From positions 1 to 35,759 of the forward strand of contig WBUJ01000023.1 of NCBI GenBank assembly GCA_008933795.1: a stretch of 35,759 nucleotides of DNA, given 5' to 3'. Below are positions 28,706 through 35,759 of the stretch, one piece after another; within the stretch, counting starts at the first letter, position 1, and each line of letters starts with the position of its first letter. The position numbers and the translations under genes are program-made. A model generated the notes under the pieces. The model was not told where the DNA came from. It ran no database searches and worked only from the letters and a program-made list of their open reading frames with translations. The DNA is from Candidatus Contendibacter sp. Lineage in GTDB: Bacteria > Pseudomonadota > Gammaproteobacteria > Competibacterales > Competibacteraceae.

Positions 28706-29134
28706 ATGGCCATGACACTACACGTCGACATCGTCAGCGCGGAGAAGGAGTTGTTTTCCGGAGCCGCCGAGATGGTGACCGCGCCGGGTGAATTAGGCGA
28801 GTTGGGTATTTTGCCGCGCCACAGCCAGTTGCTGACGCGGTTGAAGCCCGGTCAGGTTCGGGTTCGACTGCTGGGCGGCGAGGAGCAACTGTTTTACGTG
28901 TCGGGGGGATTACTGGAAGTCCAGCCCCACGTGGTGACCATCCTGTCCGACACGGCAGAACGGGCCAAGGATCTGGACGAAGTTGCGGCGCAGACCGCCA
29001 AGCAGCGCGCCGAGCAGGTGATCGCCGACAGCCGGAGCGAGTTCGAGTTCGCCCGGGCCAAGGCCGAGCTGGCCGAGGCGATCGCACAGTTGCAAACTAT
29101 CGAGAGGCTGCGCAAGCTGCGTAAATCGGGTTAA
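28706..29134 (+). CDS. atpC: ATP synthase F1 subunit epsilon
   Basis: 142 residues from the ATG at 28706, preceded by AAGAGGA; an ATG two codons later is also possible. The N-terminal beta-sandwich reads [20 protein letters not shown] and [20 protein letters not shown]; the C-terminal helical pair (residues ~90-142) is the inhibitory arm. It is the last gene of the operon and is followed within 40 bases by a strong terminator. Confidence 0.96.
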   Translation: MAMTLHVDIVSAEKELFSGAAEMVTAPGELGELGILPRHSQLLTRLKPGQVRVRLLGGEEQLFYVSGGLLEVQPHVVTILSDTAERAKDLDEVAAQTAKQRAEQVIADSRSEFEFARAKAELAEAIAQLQTIERLRKLRKSG

Positions 29135-29169
29135 TCAGGCTAACAATAATAATAGTCTCGACCCCGCTA

Positions 29170-29200
29170 GGCCGTGACCCCGCGTCACGGCCTTTTTGTT
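29170..29200 (+). terminator. Rho-independent terminator of the atp operon
   Basis: A nine-base perfect stem (GGCCGTGAC, 29170-29178, with GTCACGGCC, 29184-29192) encloses a five-base loop and is followed by TTTTTGTT. It lies 35 bases past the atpC stop. Confidence 0.92.
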
Positions 29201-29305
29201 TGTTCCGGCATTGGGCCGGGAACAGAATTTCGAATGCACGGCCAGAGCCCGGACCGGGGAAGGTTCGGTACAATACGAAAATTTTTCAAGCGAGGCGTAC
29301 CTATC

Positions 29306-30682
29306 ATGCAGCAGCTTTCGGTCGTGATCCTTGCCGCTGGCAAGGGTAAGAGAATGGTGTCGGATTTGCCCAAGGTGTTGCATCCGGTGGGCGGCAGGCC
29401 GTTGCTGGCTCACGTGCTCGCGACAGCCAGCGAGCTTGAGGCGATGGCCCGGCTGGTGGTGCACGGCCATGGCGGCGAGAGGGTCAAAACCACCTTTATG
29501 AGCGAGAGGGGGGTGCGATGGGTGGAACAAACCGAGCAGTTGGGCACGGGCCATGCGGTGGCGCAGGCCCTGCCGCTGCTCGATGATGCCGGAGTGGTGC
29601 TGGTGTTGTATGGCGACGTGCCGTTGATTCGCGCCGAAACCTTGCGGCCGTTGGTGGTTACGGCTCAACAGGGCAAACTGGCGCTGTTGACGGTCGAACT
29701 GGCCGATCCCAGCGGATACGGCCGCATCGTTCGCGACGAGCGGGGTCGGGTCTGCCGCATCGTCGAGGAGAAGGACGCCAATGCCGAGGAGCGGCGTCTG
29801 CATGAGGTCAACACCGGGATTCTGGCTGTGGCGACCGCGAAACTGCGCGGTTGGGTCGCCGAACTCGATAACGATAATGCCCAAGGCGAATATTATCTGA
29901 CCGACGTGGTGACGCTGGCGGTGCGCGATGGCGTGGCGGTTGAGGCGTTCACGGTGGCGGAGCCGGAACAGGTGCTGGGGGTCAATGATCGCCGGCAACT
30001 CGCCGAATTGGAGCGGTTTTACCAGCGGCGGCAAACCGAACGACTGATGCGCGAGGGCGCGACCCTGCTGGACCCGGCGCGGGTGGACGTGCGGGGCGCG
30101 GTGACGACGGGCAAGGATGTGGTGATTGATGTCAACGTGGTGTTCGAGGGCACGGTGCGACTGGGCGACCGAGTGCGGATCGGATCATGTTGCGTGCTGC
30201 GCGATGCGATCATCGGCGATGATGTCGAGATTCTGTCGCATTGTCGAATCGAAGGGGCGGAGGTTGGGTCCGGATCGCAGATTGGCCCTTTTGCCCGGTT
30301 GCGGCCAGGTTCGTTGCTGGCGGCGGGCGTGCATATCGGCAATTTTGTCGAAACCAAGAAAACCCGGATTGGACTGGGATCCAAGGTCAATCATCTGACC
30401 TACCTCGGCGACGCCGAGATCGGCGCAGAGGTCAACGTCGGGGCCGGCACCATCACCTGCAATTACGATGGCGCCAACAAGCACCAGACTGTGATTAGCG
30501 ATGGCGCGTTCATCGGCTCCAACAGTTCGCTGGTGGCGCCGGTGCGGATTGGCAAGGGCGCCACGGTGGGCGCGGGTTCCTCGGTCAGCCGCGATGTACC
30601 GGATGGTGGCCTGTGCCTGACCCGAGCGCCACGCAAGGATGTAGCCAACTGGCGGCGACCGGCCAAGCCGAAAAAGGGCTGA
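29306..30682 (+). CDS. glmU: Bifunctional UDP-GlcNAc pyrophosphorylase / GlcN-1-P acetyltransferase GlmU
   Basis: 458 residues from the ATG at 29306 with GAGG ahead; an in-frame extension to 29174 runs through the terminator and is rejected. The N-terminal uridyltransferase domain has [18 protein letters not shown] (9-26), [14 protein letters not shown] and VLYGDVPLI. The C-terminal left-handed beta-helix has repeated hexapeptides and ends with the acetyltransferase region [17 protein letters not shown]. It makes UDP-GlcNAc for peptidoglycan and LPS in the cytoplasm. Its own transcription start is likely after the terminator; a TACAAT at 29269-29274 is a possible -10 box without a clear -35. 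Placement behind atpC is common in gammaproteobacteria. Confidence 0.97.
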   Translation: MQQLSVVILAAGKGKRMVSDLPKVLHPVGGRPLLAHVLATASELEAMARLVVHGHGGERVKTTFMSERGVRWVEQTEQLGTGHAVAQALPLLDDAGVVLVLYGDVPLIRAETLRPLVVTAQQGKLALLTVELADPSGYGRIVRDERGRVCRIVEEKDANAEERRLHEVNTGILAVATAKLRGWVAELDNDNAQGEYYLTDVVTLAVRDGVAVEAFTVAEPEQVLGVNDRRQLAELERFYQRRQTERLMREGATLLDPARVDVRGAVTTGKDVVIDVNVVFEGTVRLGDRVRIGSCCVLRDAIIGDDVEILSHCRIEGAEVGSGSQIGPFARLRPGSLLAAGVHIGNFVETKKTRIGLGSKVNHLTYLGDAEIGAEVNVGAGTITCNYDGANKHQTVISDGAFIGSNSSLVAPVRIGKGATVGAGSSVSRDVPDGGLCLTRAPRKDVANWRRPAKPKKG

Positions 30683-30722
30683 TACTTTTTCTTTCCCTTC
30701 ATCACCTTCCAAGCGAGCCGAC

Positions 30723-32135
30723 ATGGTCAAAACCCGTTTCGCCCCCAGCCCCACGGGCTACCTACACATCGGTGGTGCGCGCACCGCGCTGTTTTCCTGG
30801 CTGTACGCCCGCCGGCATGGTGGTCCCTTCGTGCTGCGCATCGAAGATACGGACCTGGAACGTTCCACGCCGGAAGCGGTGAACGCCATTTTGGAAGGCA
30901 TGAACTGGCTGGGGCTGGATTACGACGAGGGGCCGTTCTATCAGACCCAGCGGTTCGACCGCTATCAGGAGGTGCTGCGCCAGTTGTTGCGGGAAGGTAG
31001 CGCCTACTACTGCTATTGCACCCGCGAGGAACTGGAGGCACTGCGCGCCGAGCAGATGACCCGCAAGGACAAGCCGCGCTATGACGGCCGCTATCGCGAC
31101 TATCAGGGGCCGCCACGTCCGGGGGTGGAGCCGGTGGTACGGTTCAAGAACCCGCTGAATGGCCAAGTCGTGGTCGAAGATCTGATTCGCGGCAATATCG
31201 TATTTCAGAACACCGAACTGGACGATCTCATCATCGCCCGCGCCGACGGCAGTCCGACTTATAATTTCTGCGTGGTGGTGGACGACATGGATATGAGCAT
31301 CACCCATGTGATCCGCGGTGACGACCACATCAACAACACGCCCCGGCAGATCAATATTCTCAAGGCGCTGGGCGCGGTGGTTCCCCACTACGCCCATGTG
31401 CCGATGATTCTGGGACCGGACGGTCAGAAGCTGTCCAAGCGCCATGGGGCCGCCAGCGTCATGGAGTATCGCGATCAAGGTTATTTGCCGGAAGCGGTGC
31501 TGAATTTTCTGGTGCGGCTGGGCTGGTCGCACGGCGATCAGGAAATTTTCTCGCTGGATGAAATGGTGGAACGGTTTGATCTCGATGGGTGCAACAAGGC
31601 GGCGTCGGCGATCAATCCCTCCAAGCTGATCTGGCTGAACAAGCATTATCTGAAAACGCTTGATCCTGTTCATGTTGCCCGTCATCTGAGCTGGCATATC
31701 GGCCAGTTGGGCGTCGACCCCAGCGAGGGACCCGCTTTGCCCGAGGTGGTCAAGGCGTTCGCCGAGCGTTCCGATACCCTGAAGGGAATGGCGCAAGCAG
31801 CAAGCTTTCTATACCACGAGTTTGAAAGCTATGACGCCAAGGCGGCCGGCAAGAATTTAACGGTCGCCGCCGAGGCGCCTCTGCGAGCCGTGAACCAGGC
31901 GTTGTCCGCTTTGACGGAGTGGCGGGCTGGGTCGATTCATGCGGCGGTGAGCCGGGTAGCCGAGGAGAACGGGTTGGCGCTGGGCAAGGTGGCGCAGCCA
32001 CTGCGAGTGGCGGTGGCCGGGGTGGCGGTGTCGCCGCCGATCGATGTCACCCTGGAGCTGCTAGGTCGGCGAAGAACCCAGGCGCGGATCGAGCGGGCGT
32101 TGAGCTTCATCGCCCAGCGCCCCAGTGGATCATGA
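30723..32135 (+). CDS. gltX: Glutamyl-tRNA synthetase
   Basis: 470 residues. Class I synthetase motifs are intact: [20 protein letters not shown] with the HIGH-type motif, and [20 protein letters not shown] with the KMSKS-type motif (about residue 236). [13 protein letters not shown] is the zinc-binding-type insert. The C-terminal anticodon-binding domain ([20 protein letters not shown]) is complete. It charges tRNA-Glu, whose gene lies about 180 bases downstream on the same strand, with tRNA-Ala between them. The 40-base gap after glmU contains a T-rich run but no convincing hairpin. Confidence 0.97.
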   Translation: MVKTRFAPSPTGYLHIGGARTALFSWLYARRHGGPFVLRIEDTDLERSTPEAVNAILEGMNWLGLDYDEGPFYQTQRFDRYQEVLRQLLREGSAYYCYCTREELEALRAEQMTRKDKPRYDGRYRDYQGPPRPGVEPVVRFKNPLNGQVVVEDLIRGNIVFQNTELDDLIIARADGSPTYNFCVVVDDMDMSITHVIRGDDHINNTPRQINILKALGAVVPHYAHVPMILGPDGQKLSKRHGAASVMEYRDQGYLPEAVLNFLVRLGWSHGDQEIFSLDEMVERFDLDGCNKAASAINPSKLIWLNKHYLKTLDPVHVARHLSWHIGQLGVDPSEGPALPEVVKAFAERSDTLKGMAQAASFLYHEFESYDAKAAGKNLTVAAEAPLRAVNQALSALTEWRAGSIHAAVSRVAEENGLALGKVAQPLRVAVAGVAVSPPIDVTLELLGRRRTQARIERALSFIAQRPSGS

Positions 32136-32193
32136 TCTGGGAAAAAGTTGACAGCAACACGCGAATCCCTTAAATTGCGCGTCTCCGGTCAAT

Positions 32194-32269
32194 GGGGCCA
32201 TAGCTCAGCTGGGAGAGCGCCTGCATGGCATGCAGGAGGTCGTCGGTTCGATCCCGTCTGGCTCCACCA
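32194..32269 (+). tRNA. tRNA-Ala, anticodon GGC
   Basis: A 76-base cloverleaf with acceptor GGGGCCA pairing TGGCTCC, D-loop AGCTCAGCTGGGAGAGC, anticodon stem CCTGC/GCAGG around ATGGCAT (anticodon GGC), T-arm GGTTCGATCC and an encoded CCA. No bulge or mismatch apart from one G-T pair in the acceptor stem. Confidence 0.97.
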
Positions 32270-32274
32270 CCGCC

Positions 32275-32305
32275 AACCGTCATCGCATTTGACGGTTTAT
32301 TTTTT
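32275..32305 (+). terminator. Rho-independent terminator after tRNA-Ala
   Basis: An eight-base stem (AACCGTCA, 32275-32282, with TGACGGTT, 32290-32297) is followed by TATTTTTT. It lies between the two tRNA genes, so tRNA-Glu either has its own promoter or relies on partial readthrough. Confidence 0.75.
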
Positions 32306-32315
32306 CCCGCCTTTT

Positions 32316-32391
32316 GTCCCCATCGTCTAGAGGCCGAGGACACCGCCCTTTCACGGCGGTAACAGGGGTTCGAATCCCCTTGGGGACGCCA
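32316..32391 (+). tRNA. tRNA-Glu, anticodon TTC
   Basis: A 76-base cloverleaf with acceptor GTCCCCA pairing TGGGGAC, anticodon stem CCGCC/GGCGG around CTTTCAC (anticodon TTC), T-arm GGTTCGAATCC and an encoded CCA. Its 3' end adjoins recombinase and insertion-sequence debris, and tRNA ends of this kind are common integration sites. Confidence 0.97.
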
Positions 32392-32665
32392 CCTTATCCC
32401 GCTCTGTGGATATGTCGATCTGGTATTCGATTTCACAGTGTAGGGTGTCAGGGTTAAGACTGATTCGTTCGACCAGTGCTTGTAGGACATCCTTGATCCG
32501 CTCGCGGTCAACGGCGCCAGCTTGTTCGATGTCATCCGCTAGACTAGACAAGAAGTGGGAGATGCTAGATTCATCCAAGATGGCCAGCGATTGAAACCGT
32601 TGGTAATCCTGCTCCAACCGTGCTACCTCCGCGACGAGCGCGGCGTGTTCCCGCTCTAAGGCCAT
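32351..32665 (-). pseudogene. C-terminal fragment of a serine recombinase, reading into tRNA-Glu
   Basis: 104 codons. A coiled coil (MALEREHAALVAEVARLEQD) is followed by IKDVLQALVERISLNPDTLH then CEIEYQI, the layout of the end of large serine recombinases. The final stretch (ASPRGFEPLLPP) is simply the reverse complement of the tRNA-Glu 3' half. The catalytic and zinc-ribbon domains are absent; upstream comes an unrelated transposase fragment. It is probably the remnant of an integrated element that used this tRNA end. Family assignment is by pattern, not by a full match. Confidence 0.55.
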
Positions 32666-32686
32666 TTCCGAAAAAGATTTTACCCA

Positions 32687-33025
32687 TCATGCGGGCTGAA
32701 TCAGAATGTCCCATTTAGGTAGAAGTGGATTACGCTCCAATCGGGCCTCAACCGCTTGCATCGCCGCTTTGGAAAGTGAAATACCCTGTTGGTAGACCGT
32801 CCGGCTTAGTTTGACGATGGGGTGGATACCTTTCCAAGTCATGTTTTTCGCCCATTCCAGCATGGTATTGATATCGACCAGCTTGGTGCCATTCCAATGT
32901 TGCTCCAGGCTGCCCCAGCAGCGTTCGATTGGATTGAGAGCCGGTCCCGGAAATTCGGACAGCCTGATAAGTGGTAGCCTTGCCCCTAATCGGTCCGAGA
33001 GGGCCAGCAAAAGGAGCAAGAACAT
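32687..33025 (-). pseudogene. ISAzo13-family transposase, C-terminal fragment
   Basis: The sequence LNPIERCWGSLEQHWNGTKL, then MTWKGIHPIVKLSRTVYQQG and LERNPLLPKWDILIQP, is characteristic of the DDE-transposase end of ISAzo13-type elements. Only about 90 of ~400 residues remain; the residues from the first ATG are probably spurious. No inverted repeat ends were found, so the element is a relic. Confidence 0.75.
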
Positions 33026-33131
33026 GGTAATACCAATTACCGATAGATTTTACTGCTTTAGTGCGGATAAGATAAAATCAAAACTGGTTAAAGAAGCCAC
33101 TTGGCTTGGGAGAATTGATTGAATAATTTCA

Positions 33132-33880
33132 TCAACTTTTTTTATGCAATTTATCCATAGTTTTTAGATTGATCCAGCACAGTTTATCTTTCATGAATTG
33201 CCAGACTCGTTCAATGGGGTTCAATCGGGGCTATAAGGCGGCTGGAATAATAAAACGACATTATCAGGGATCGTTAGTTTTTTAGCAGAATGAAATCGAC
33301 CATTGTCTAACTGAATCACGTTGAGACTGTGGGGATAAGCTTTAGAGAATTCATTCAAAAAAACTGGAAACTATCCGCATTTAAATGAGAAAATTCCAAA
33401 AAGAAATTCTCGCCGCTCAGTGACTCAACCGCACCATAGAGATAAAATGATTGAAAGTTCCATTGGACTGGGCCGACGGGTTTGATCCCGAGTGCGGTGA
33501 GAACCCGTCGGGTAATCGTCTTTAATCCAAAGCGGCTCTCATCTTGGCTCCAATAGCGTAATGGTCGGGACGTATTTTCGTCAACTTTTTGAAGAACATC
33601 AATTATTTCAATTTGTTGCGAGAGTTTTTTTAAAGGAAACCACGGCTTCCTCATCGCGACGAACGCAGGTTGGGCGCGCGACTTTGAGCTTCGCTTTTAA
33701 GCGATAATGAACCACTTGATGCACCGTTGGATAAGGGATATCGACCTCGTATTCCTGGAGAAGCCAATGTTGAATTTCTCCATAACTATGAAACCCTTGG
33801 GTCGGACCATTGAGGTGGATCTGGAGAGCGGCTACCATAGCTTCGGAAATTTTTGAACGACGGCCACCGTGGTAATTACA
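33132..33880 (-). pseudogene. IS630-family transposase, multiply frameshifted
   Basis: Reading in three successive frames reconstructs an IS630 transposase: GGRRSKISEAMVAALQIHLN, then HSYGEIQHWLLQEYEVDIPY, then SQDESRFGLKTITRRVL, NVIQLDNGRFHSAKKL and LNPIERVWQFMKDKL (the last acidic motif). Frame breaks occur at an A7 run near 33628-33634, at a T7 run near 33360 and in PYSPD near 33230. The N-terminal helix-turn-helix is cut off at about 33880, where hairpin repeat 1 starts. It is AT-richer than the host genes. Confidence 0.8.
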
Positions 33881-33889
33881 TTGGGTAAA

Positions 33890-33908
33890 CCCCCGGCTCT
33901 GCCGGGGG
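33890..33908. repeat. Hairpin repeat, copy 1
   Basis: A perfect eight-base stem CCCCCGGC/GCCGGGGG with loop TCT. It is identical to copy 2, 246 bases away. It marks the point where the IS630 relic ends. The ends look like those of IS200/IS605-type or REP-like elements, but no transposase of that family is present. Confidence 0.6.
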
Positions 33909-34135
33909 ACTCAACAAGGTTTGACCTTTACGGGAGTCGAGTTTGCCGCGCAGCGCAGCGGACGTTGATGTGAGTCGCGGACCATTATTCATGTCACTGA
34001 ATCTTAGTGATTTCTCAGTGGAGTAGATTTGGAGTAGCTGAAGAATTGTTGCTGAACATGATGTTATCCACGCAGCCCTGCCGCCTTGGGCGGCTCACGG
34101 TTTTAAGGCGCCTTTGAGGCGCTCCCCAATTAAAG

Positions 34136-34154
34136 CCCCCGGCTCTGCCGGGGG
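34136..34154. repeat. Hairpin repeat, copy 2, closing a gene-free interval
   Basis: The same 19-base hairpin as at 33890. The ~227 bases between the copies hold no gene but carry further small stem-loops (GCCGCCTTGGGCGGC near 34080, GGCGCCTTTGAGGCGC near 34108). The interval 33881-34279 therefore looks like a non-coding mobile-element remnant, possibly a transposase-less IS200/IS605 derivative. Confidence 0.55.
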
Positions 34155-34279
34155 ATACTTACTCTTCGGCGGTCTCATGAATTTCAATATGCAATGATCG
34201 GCTCATCACTGGATCACTAAAGCAGGGTTGTAGGGTTTAGAAAATATTATAACATAATCTAGCCGTAATATTAGGGCGA

Positions 34280-34477
34280 ATGATCATCTGTGGTTCGCCG
34301 CTCGCAGCGGGATGTACCCAGCAAGCTTGGTATGAGGGGTTTCAGGCGAGCGAACGACAGAAGTGTGATGCCTTGCTCTCCCAAAGCGCGATCCAACAGT
34401 GCATCGACCAGGTCAATAGTCTGAGTTATCCCCACTATCAACGGGAGCGAGAGGGATCGAGCAAGGATTCGCATTAG
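34280..34477 (+). CDS. Small putative lipoprotein, possibly 5'-damaged
   Basis: 65 residues. MIICGSPLAAGCTQQAWYEG has a lipobox (LAAGC) but only 11 residues before the cysteine and no basic start, shorter than a working signal peptide. The mature part (ASERQKCDALLSQSAIQQCI, then DQVNSLSYPHYQRERE) resembles short proteobacterial lipoproteins of unknown function with conserved cysteines. The signal part may have been replaced when the neighbouring mobile sequence arrived. AGGG lies close ahead of the ATG. A 115-codon frame on the other strand over the same bases is considered a shadow. The 267 bases that follow hold nothing I can identify. Confidence 0.55.
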   Translation: MIICGSPLAAGCTQQAWYEGFQASERQKCDALLSQSAIQQCIDQVNSLSYPHYQREREGSSKDSH

Positions 34478-34744
34478 CAGCCCCTCTGATTTCCGGTAAT
34501 CTGACGCCGCTCGCTGATCCCTTGCAGGATCGGATATCTGGGGTGGCGGGTCATTGGCGGCTGGAAGGCGCATCGCCGACCGGTGAATCCTGAAGAACGG
34601 TACTACAGCCAGGTACACGCCTCATGAAAGAACACCTTGAAGCGGCGTTGCCCGACCGCCACGCGGATGTACGCGCGTAGGCGGCTGGCTGCGTTATCCG
34701 GCCGGCGATGCCGGGGCATTGCGTTCGGACAGCGGGTGCCGGCT

Positions 34745-35650
34745 CTACGTCCGAGTCAGGGGTCTGGAGTGACCAAGGGGCGCCACGTAGGTGTCCAGCA
34801 GCCGGTCGTAGGCGTCAAAGCCCACCAGGGTGCGAAGGGCGGCGAAATCCATCTGCCGCTCGGGCATCCGGCCGGCGGCCAATTCGCGCAGCGCCTCCTG
34901 CATCGCCGCGCCGGCGACCGACAGCAGGGCCAGCGGATAGGCTGCCAGACGGTACCCCAGCTCGGCCAGCCGCGTCGGGGGCAGGATTGGCGTCAGGCCC
35001 CCAGCCAGCAGGTTGGCCATGTGGACGCCCGGTACTTTCCGGCAGCCGCGCGCCATCTCCGCCTCGCTTCGCGGCGCTTCCAGAAACAGGAGGTCCGCGC
35101 CCAGGTCCGCGAACGCCCGCAGGCGCCAGATCGCTTCATCGAGCCCCAGGGCGCCGCGGGCATCGGTGCGAGCCAGGATGAGCGGACCGGCGCCAGCGTC
35201 CCGGGCATCCACCGCCGCGCGGATGCGGGCGAGCGCTTCGGCGCGGCTGACGACTTCCTTGACCCCGGTGTGCCCACAGCGCTTGGGGGCGACCTGGTCC
35301 TCGATCATCACCCCGGCGAAACCGGCCCGCCCGAACTGTTCCACCGTGCGCCGCACATTGGCCGGATTGCCATGGCCGGTGTCGCCGTCGCCAATGACTG
35401 GGATCGACACCGCCTGACAGATCGCCCGACCCTGATCCAGCATCTCGCTGACCGTGATCAGACCGGCATCTGGCACGGCCAGGCGCGCGGCCGAAACCGC
35501 AAAACCGCTCATGAAGGTGAGTGGAAAGCCGGCTTGCTCGATCAACCGCGCGGACAGGGCGTCGAAGCAGCACGGCAGTGCCCGGCAACCCTCTCCCGCC
35601 AACAGGGCGCGCAGGCGGTCGGGGGCCGACGGGACGTGTGTGCCGGGCAT
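34745..35650 (-). CDS. Isocitrate lyase / PEP mutase family protein, 5' end disrupted
   Basis: About 297 native residues. The family core is complete: FDALSARLIEQAGFPLTFMS, then the metal site in GDGDTGHGNPANVRRTVEQF, the catalytic loop APKRCGHTGVKEV with its cysteine, ILARTDARGALGLDEAI and LFLEAPRSEAEM. Such enzymes cleave or form C-C or C-P bonds (2-methylisocitrate lyase, carboxyphosphonoenolpyruvate mutase and relatives); the exact substrate cannot be told. The in-frame ATG at 35650 and the next three or four codons lie inside the group II intron end, so the natural start has been lost and translation, if any, uses a hybrid start. Confidence 0.75.
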   Translation of the reverse strand: MPGTHVPSAPDRLRALLAGEGCRALPCCFDALSARLIEQAGFPLTFMSGFAVSAARLAVPDAGLITVSEMLDQGRAICQAVSIPVIGDGDTGHGNPANVRRTVEQFGRAGFAGVMIEDQVAPKRCGHTGVKEVVSRAEALARIRAAVDARDAGAGPLILARTDARGALGLDEAIWRLRAFADLGADLLFLEAPRSEAEMARGCRKVPGVHMANLLAGGLTPILPPTRLAELGYRLAAYPLALLSVAGAAMQEALRELAAGRMPERQMDFAALRTLVGFDAYDRLLDTYVAPLGHSRPLTRT

Positions 35651-35759
35651 GGCAAGAAGCGAGTCGGGTGCAAGTCCCGATACCAGGTGTACGCAGAGCC
35701 GAAGGTTAGCCGAAGGGCAAGGGCGTCGCCGCGAGGCGGGGTCTGGAGGAAGTCCAAGG
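35638..35759 (+). mobile_element. Group II intron, 5' end (continues past the window)
   Basis: The sequence begins GTGTGCCGGGCATGG, the canonical GUGYG intron 5' end, and continues with GGGTGCAAGTCCCG, CCGAAGGTTAGCC, AGGGCAAGGGCGTCGCC and GGTCTGGAGGAAGTCC, conserved pieces of domain I of bacterial group II introns. The maturase/reverse transcriptase, domains V-VI and the 3' end would lie beyond the window. It lies in the opposite orientation to the PEP mutase-like gene it interrupts. Confidence 0.82.

Noticed and set aside
33608..33660. A7 run as a programmed frameshift site in the IS630 transposase
   Set aside because: Restoring the frame needs a +1 shift, not the -1 shift typical of A-run slippage, and two more breaks follow; decay explains it better.
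34271..34618. 115-codon minus-strand frame
   Set aside because: It overlaps the lipoprotein-like gene in antisense, has no known motif and its composition fits a shadow frame.

Overview
The window is GC-rich chromosomal DNA of a gammaproteobacterium. The order rsmG-parA-parB-atpIBEFHAGDC-glmU is a gammaproteobacterial arrangement (close to that of pseudomonads and purple sulfur bacteria), and gltX plus two tRNA genes follow it. My best guess, from the overall feel of the proteins and the load of insertion-sequence debris, is a Competibacteraceae/Chromatiales-like organism. No rRNA or other strong taxonomic marker is present, so this is inference.

Layout. 1-1919 (+): the 3' end of a methyltransferase gene and an MFS permease. 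1932-8144 (-): a compact run of hemolysin III, a ZIP-like membrane protein with a cyclic-nucleotide-binding domain, an FkbM methyltransferase and a RibD_C reductase, ending in the remains of a large DNA methyltransferase. That last gene has lost its 5' end and carries one in-frame amber codon. 8297-19341: accessory region with a tandem AAA+ ATPase, a VapBC toxin-antitoxin pair, a small conserved-looking protein followed by a WYL regulator, and a damaged HigBA pair (toxin with ACG where the start codon should be, antitoxin cut short). It continues with an AT-rich DUF262 gene, a broken second copy of a PP2C phosphatase end, a DUF2442/DUF4160 pair (the latter frameshifted), an intact PP2C phosphatase with a small partner, and a Cas4-like/DUF2779 nuclease. 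19508-32391: housekeeping block of ribosomal RNA methylation, chromosome partitioning, the complete F1Fo ATP synthase operon with a strong promoter and terminator, GlmU, GltX, tRNA-Ala(GGC) and tRNA-Glu(TTC). 32351-35759: a mobile-element graveyard behind tRNA-Glu (serine-recombinase tail, ISAzo13-like and IS630-like fragments, twin hairpin repeats, a small lipoprotein). It ends in a PEP mutase/isocitrate lyase family gene whose 5' end is invaded, in antisense, by a group II intron running off the window.

The housekeeping genes form the standard sets: ParA/ParB with RsmG, and the eight ATP synthase subunits plus AtpI in assembly order. The accessory half is a mixture of stress/defence-type genes, several visibly decaying. 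The most unusual intact items are the ZIP-cNMP fusion, the double AAA+ ATPase with nearby WYL regulator, and the PP2C phosphatase with its unknown translationally coupled partner. I do not claim a proven new system.
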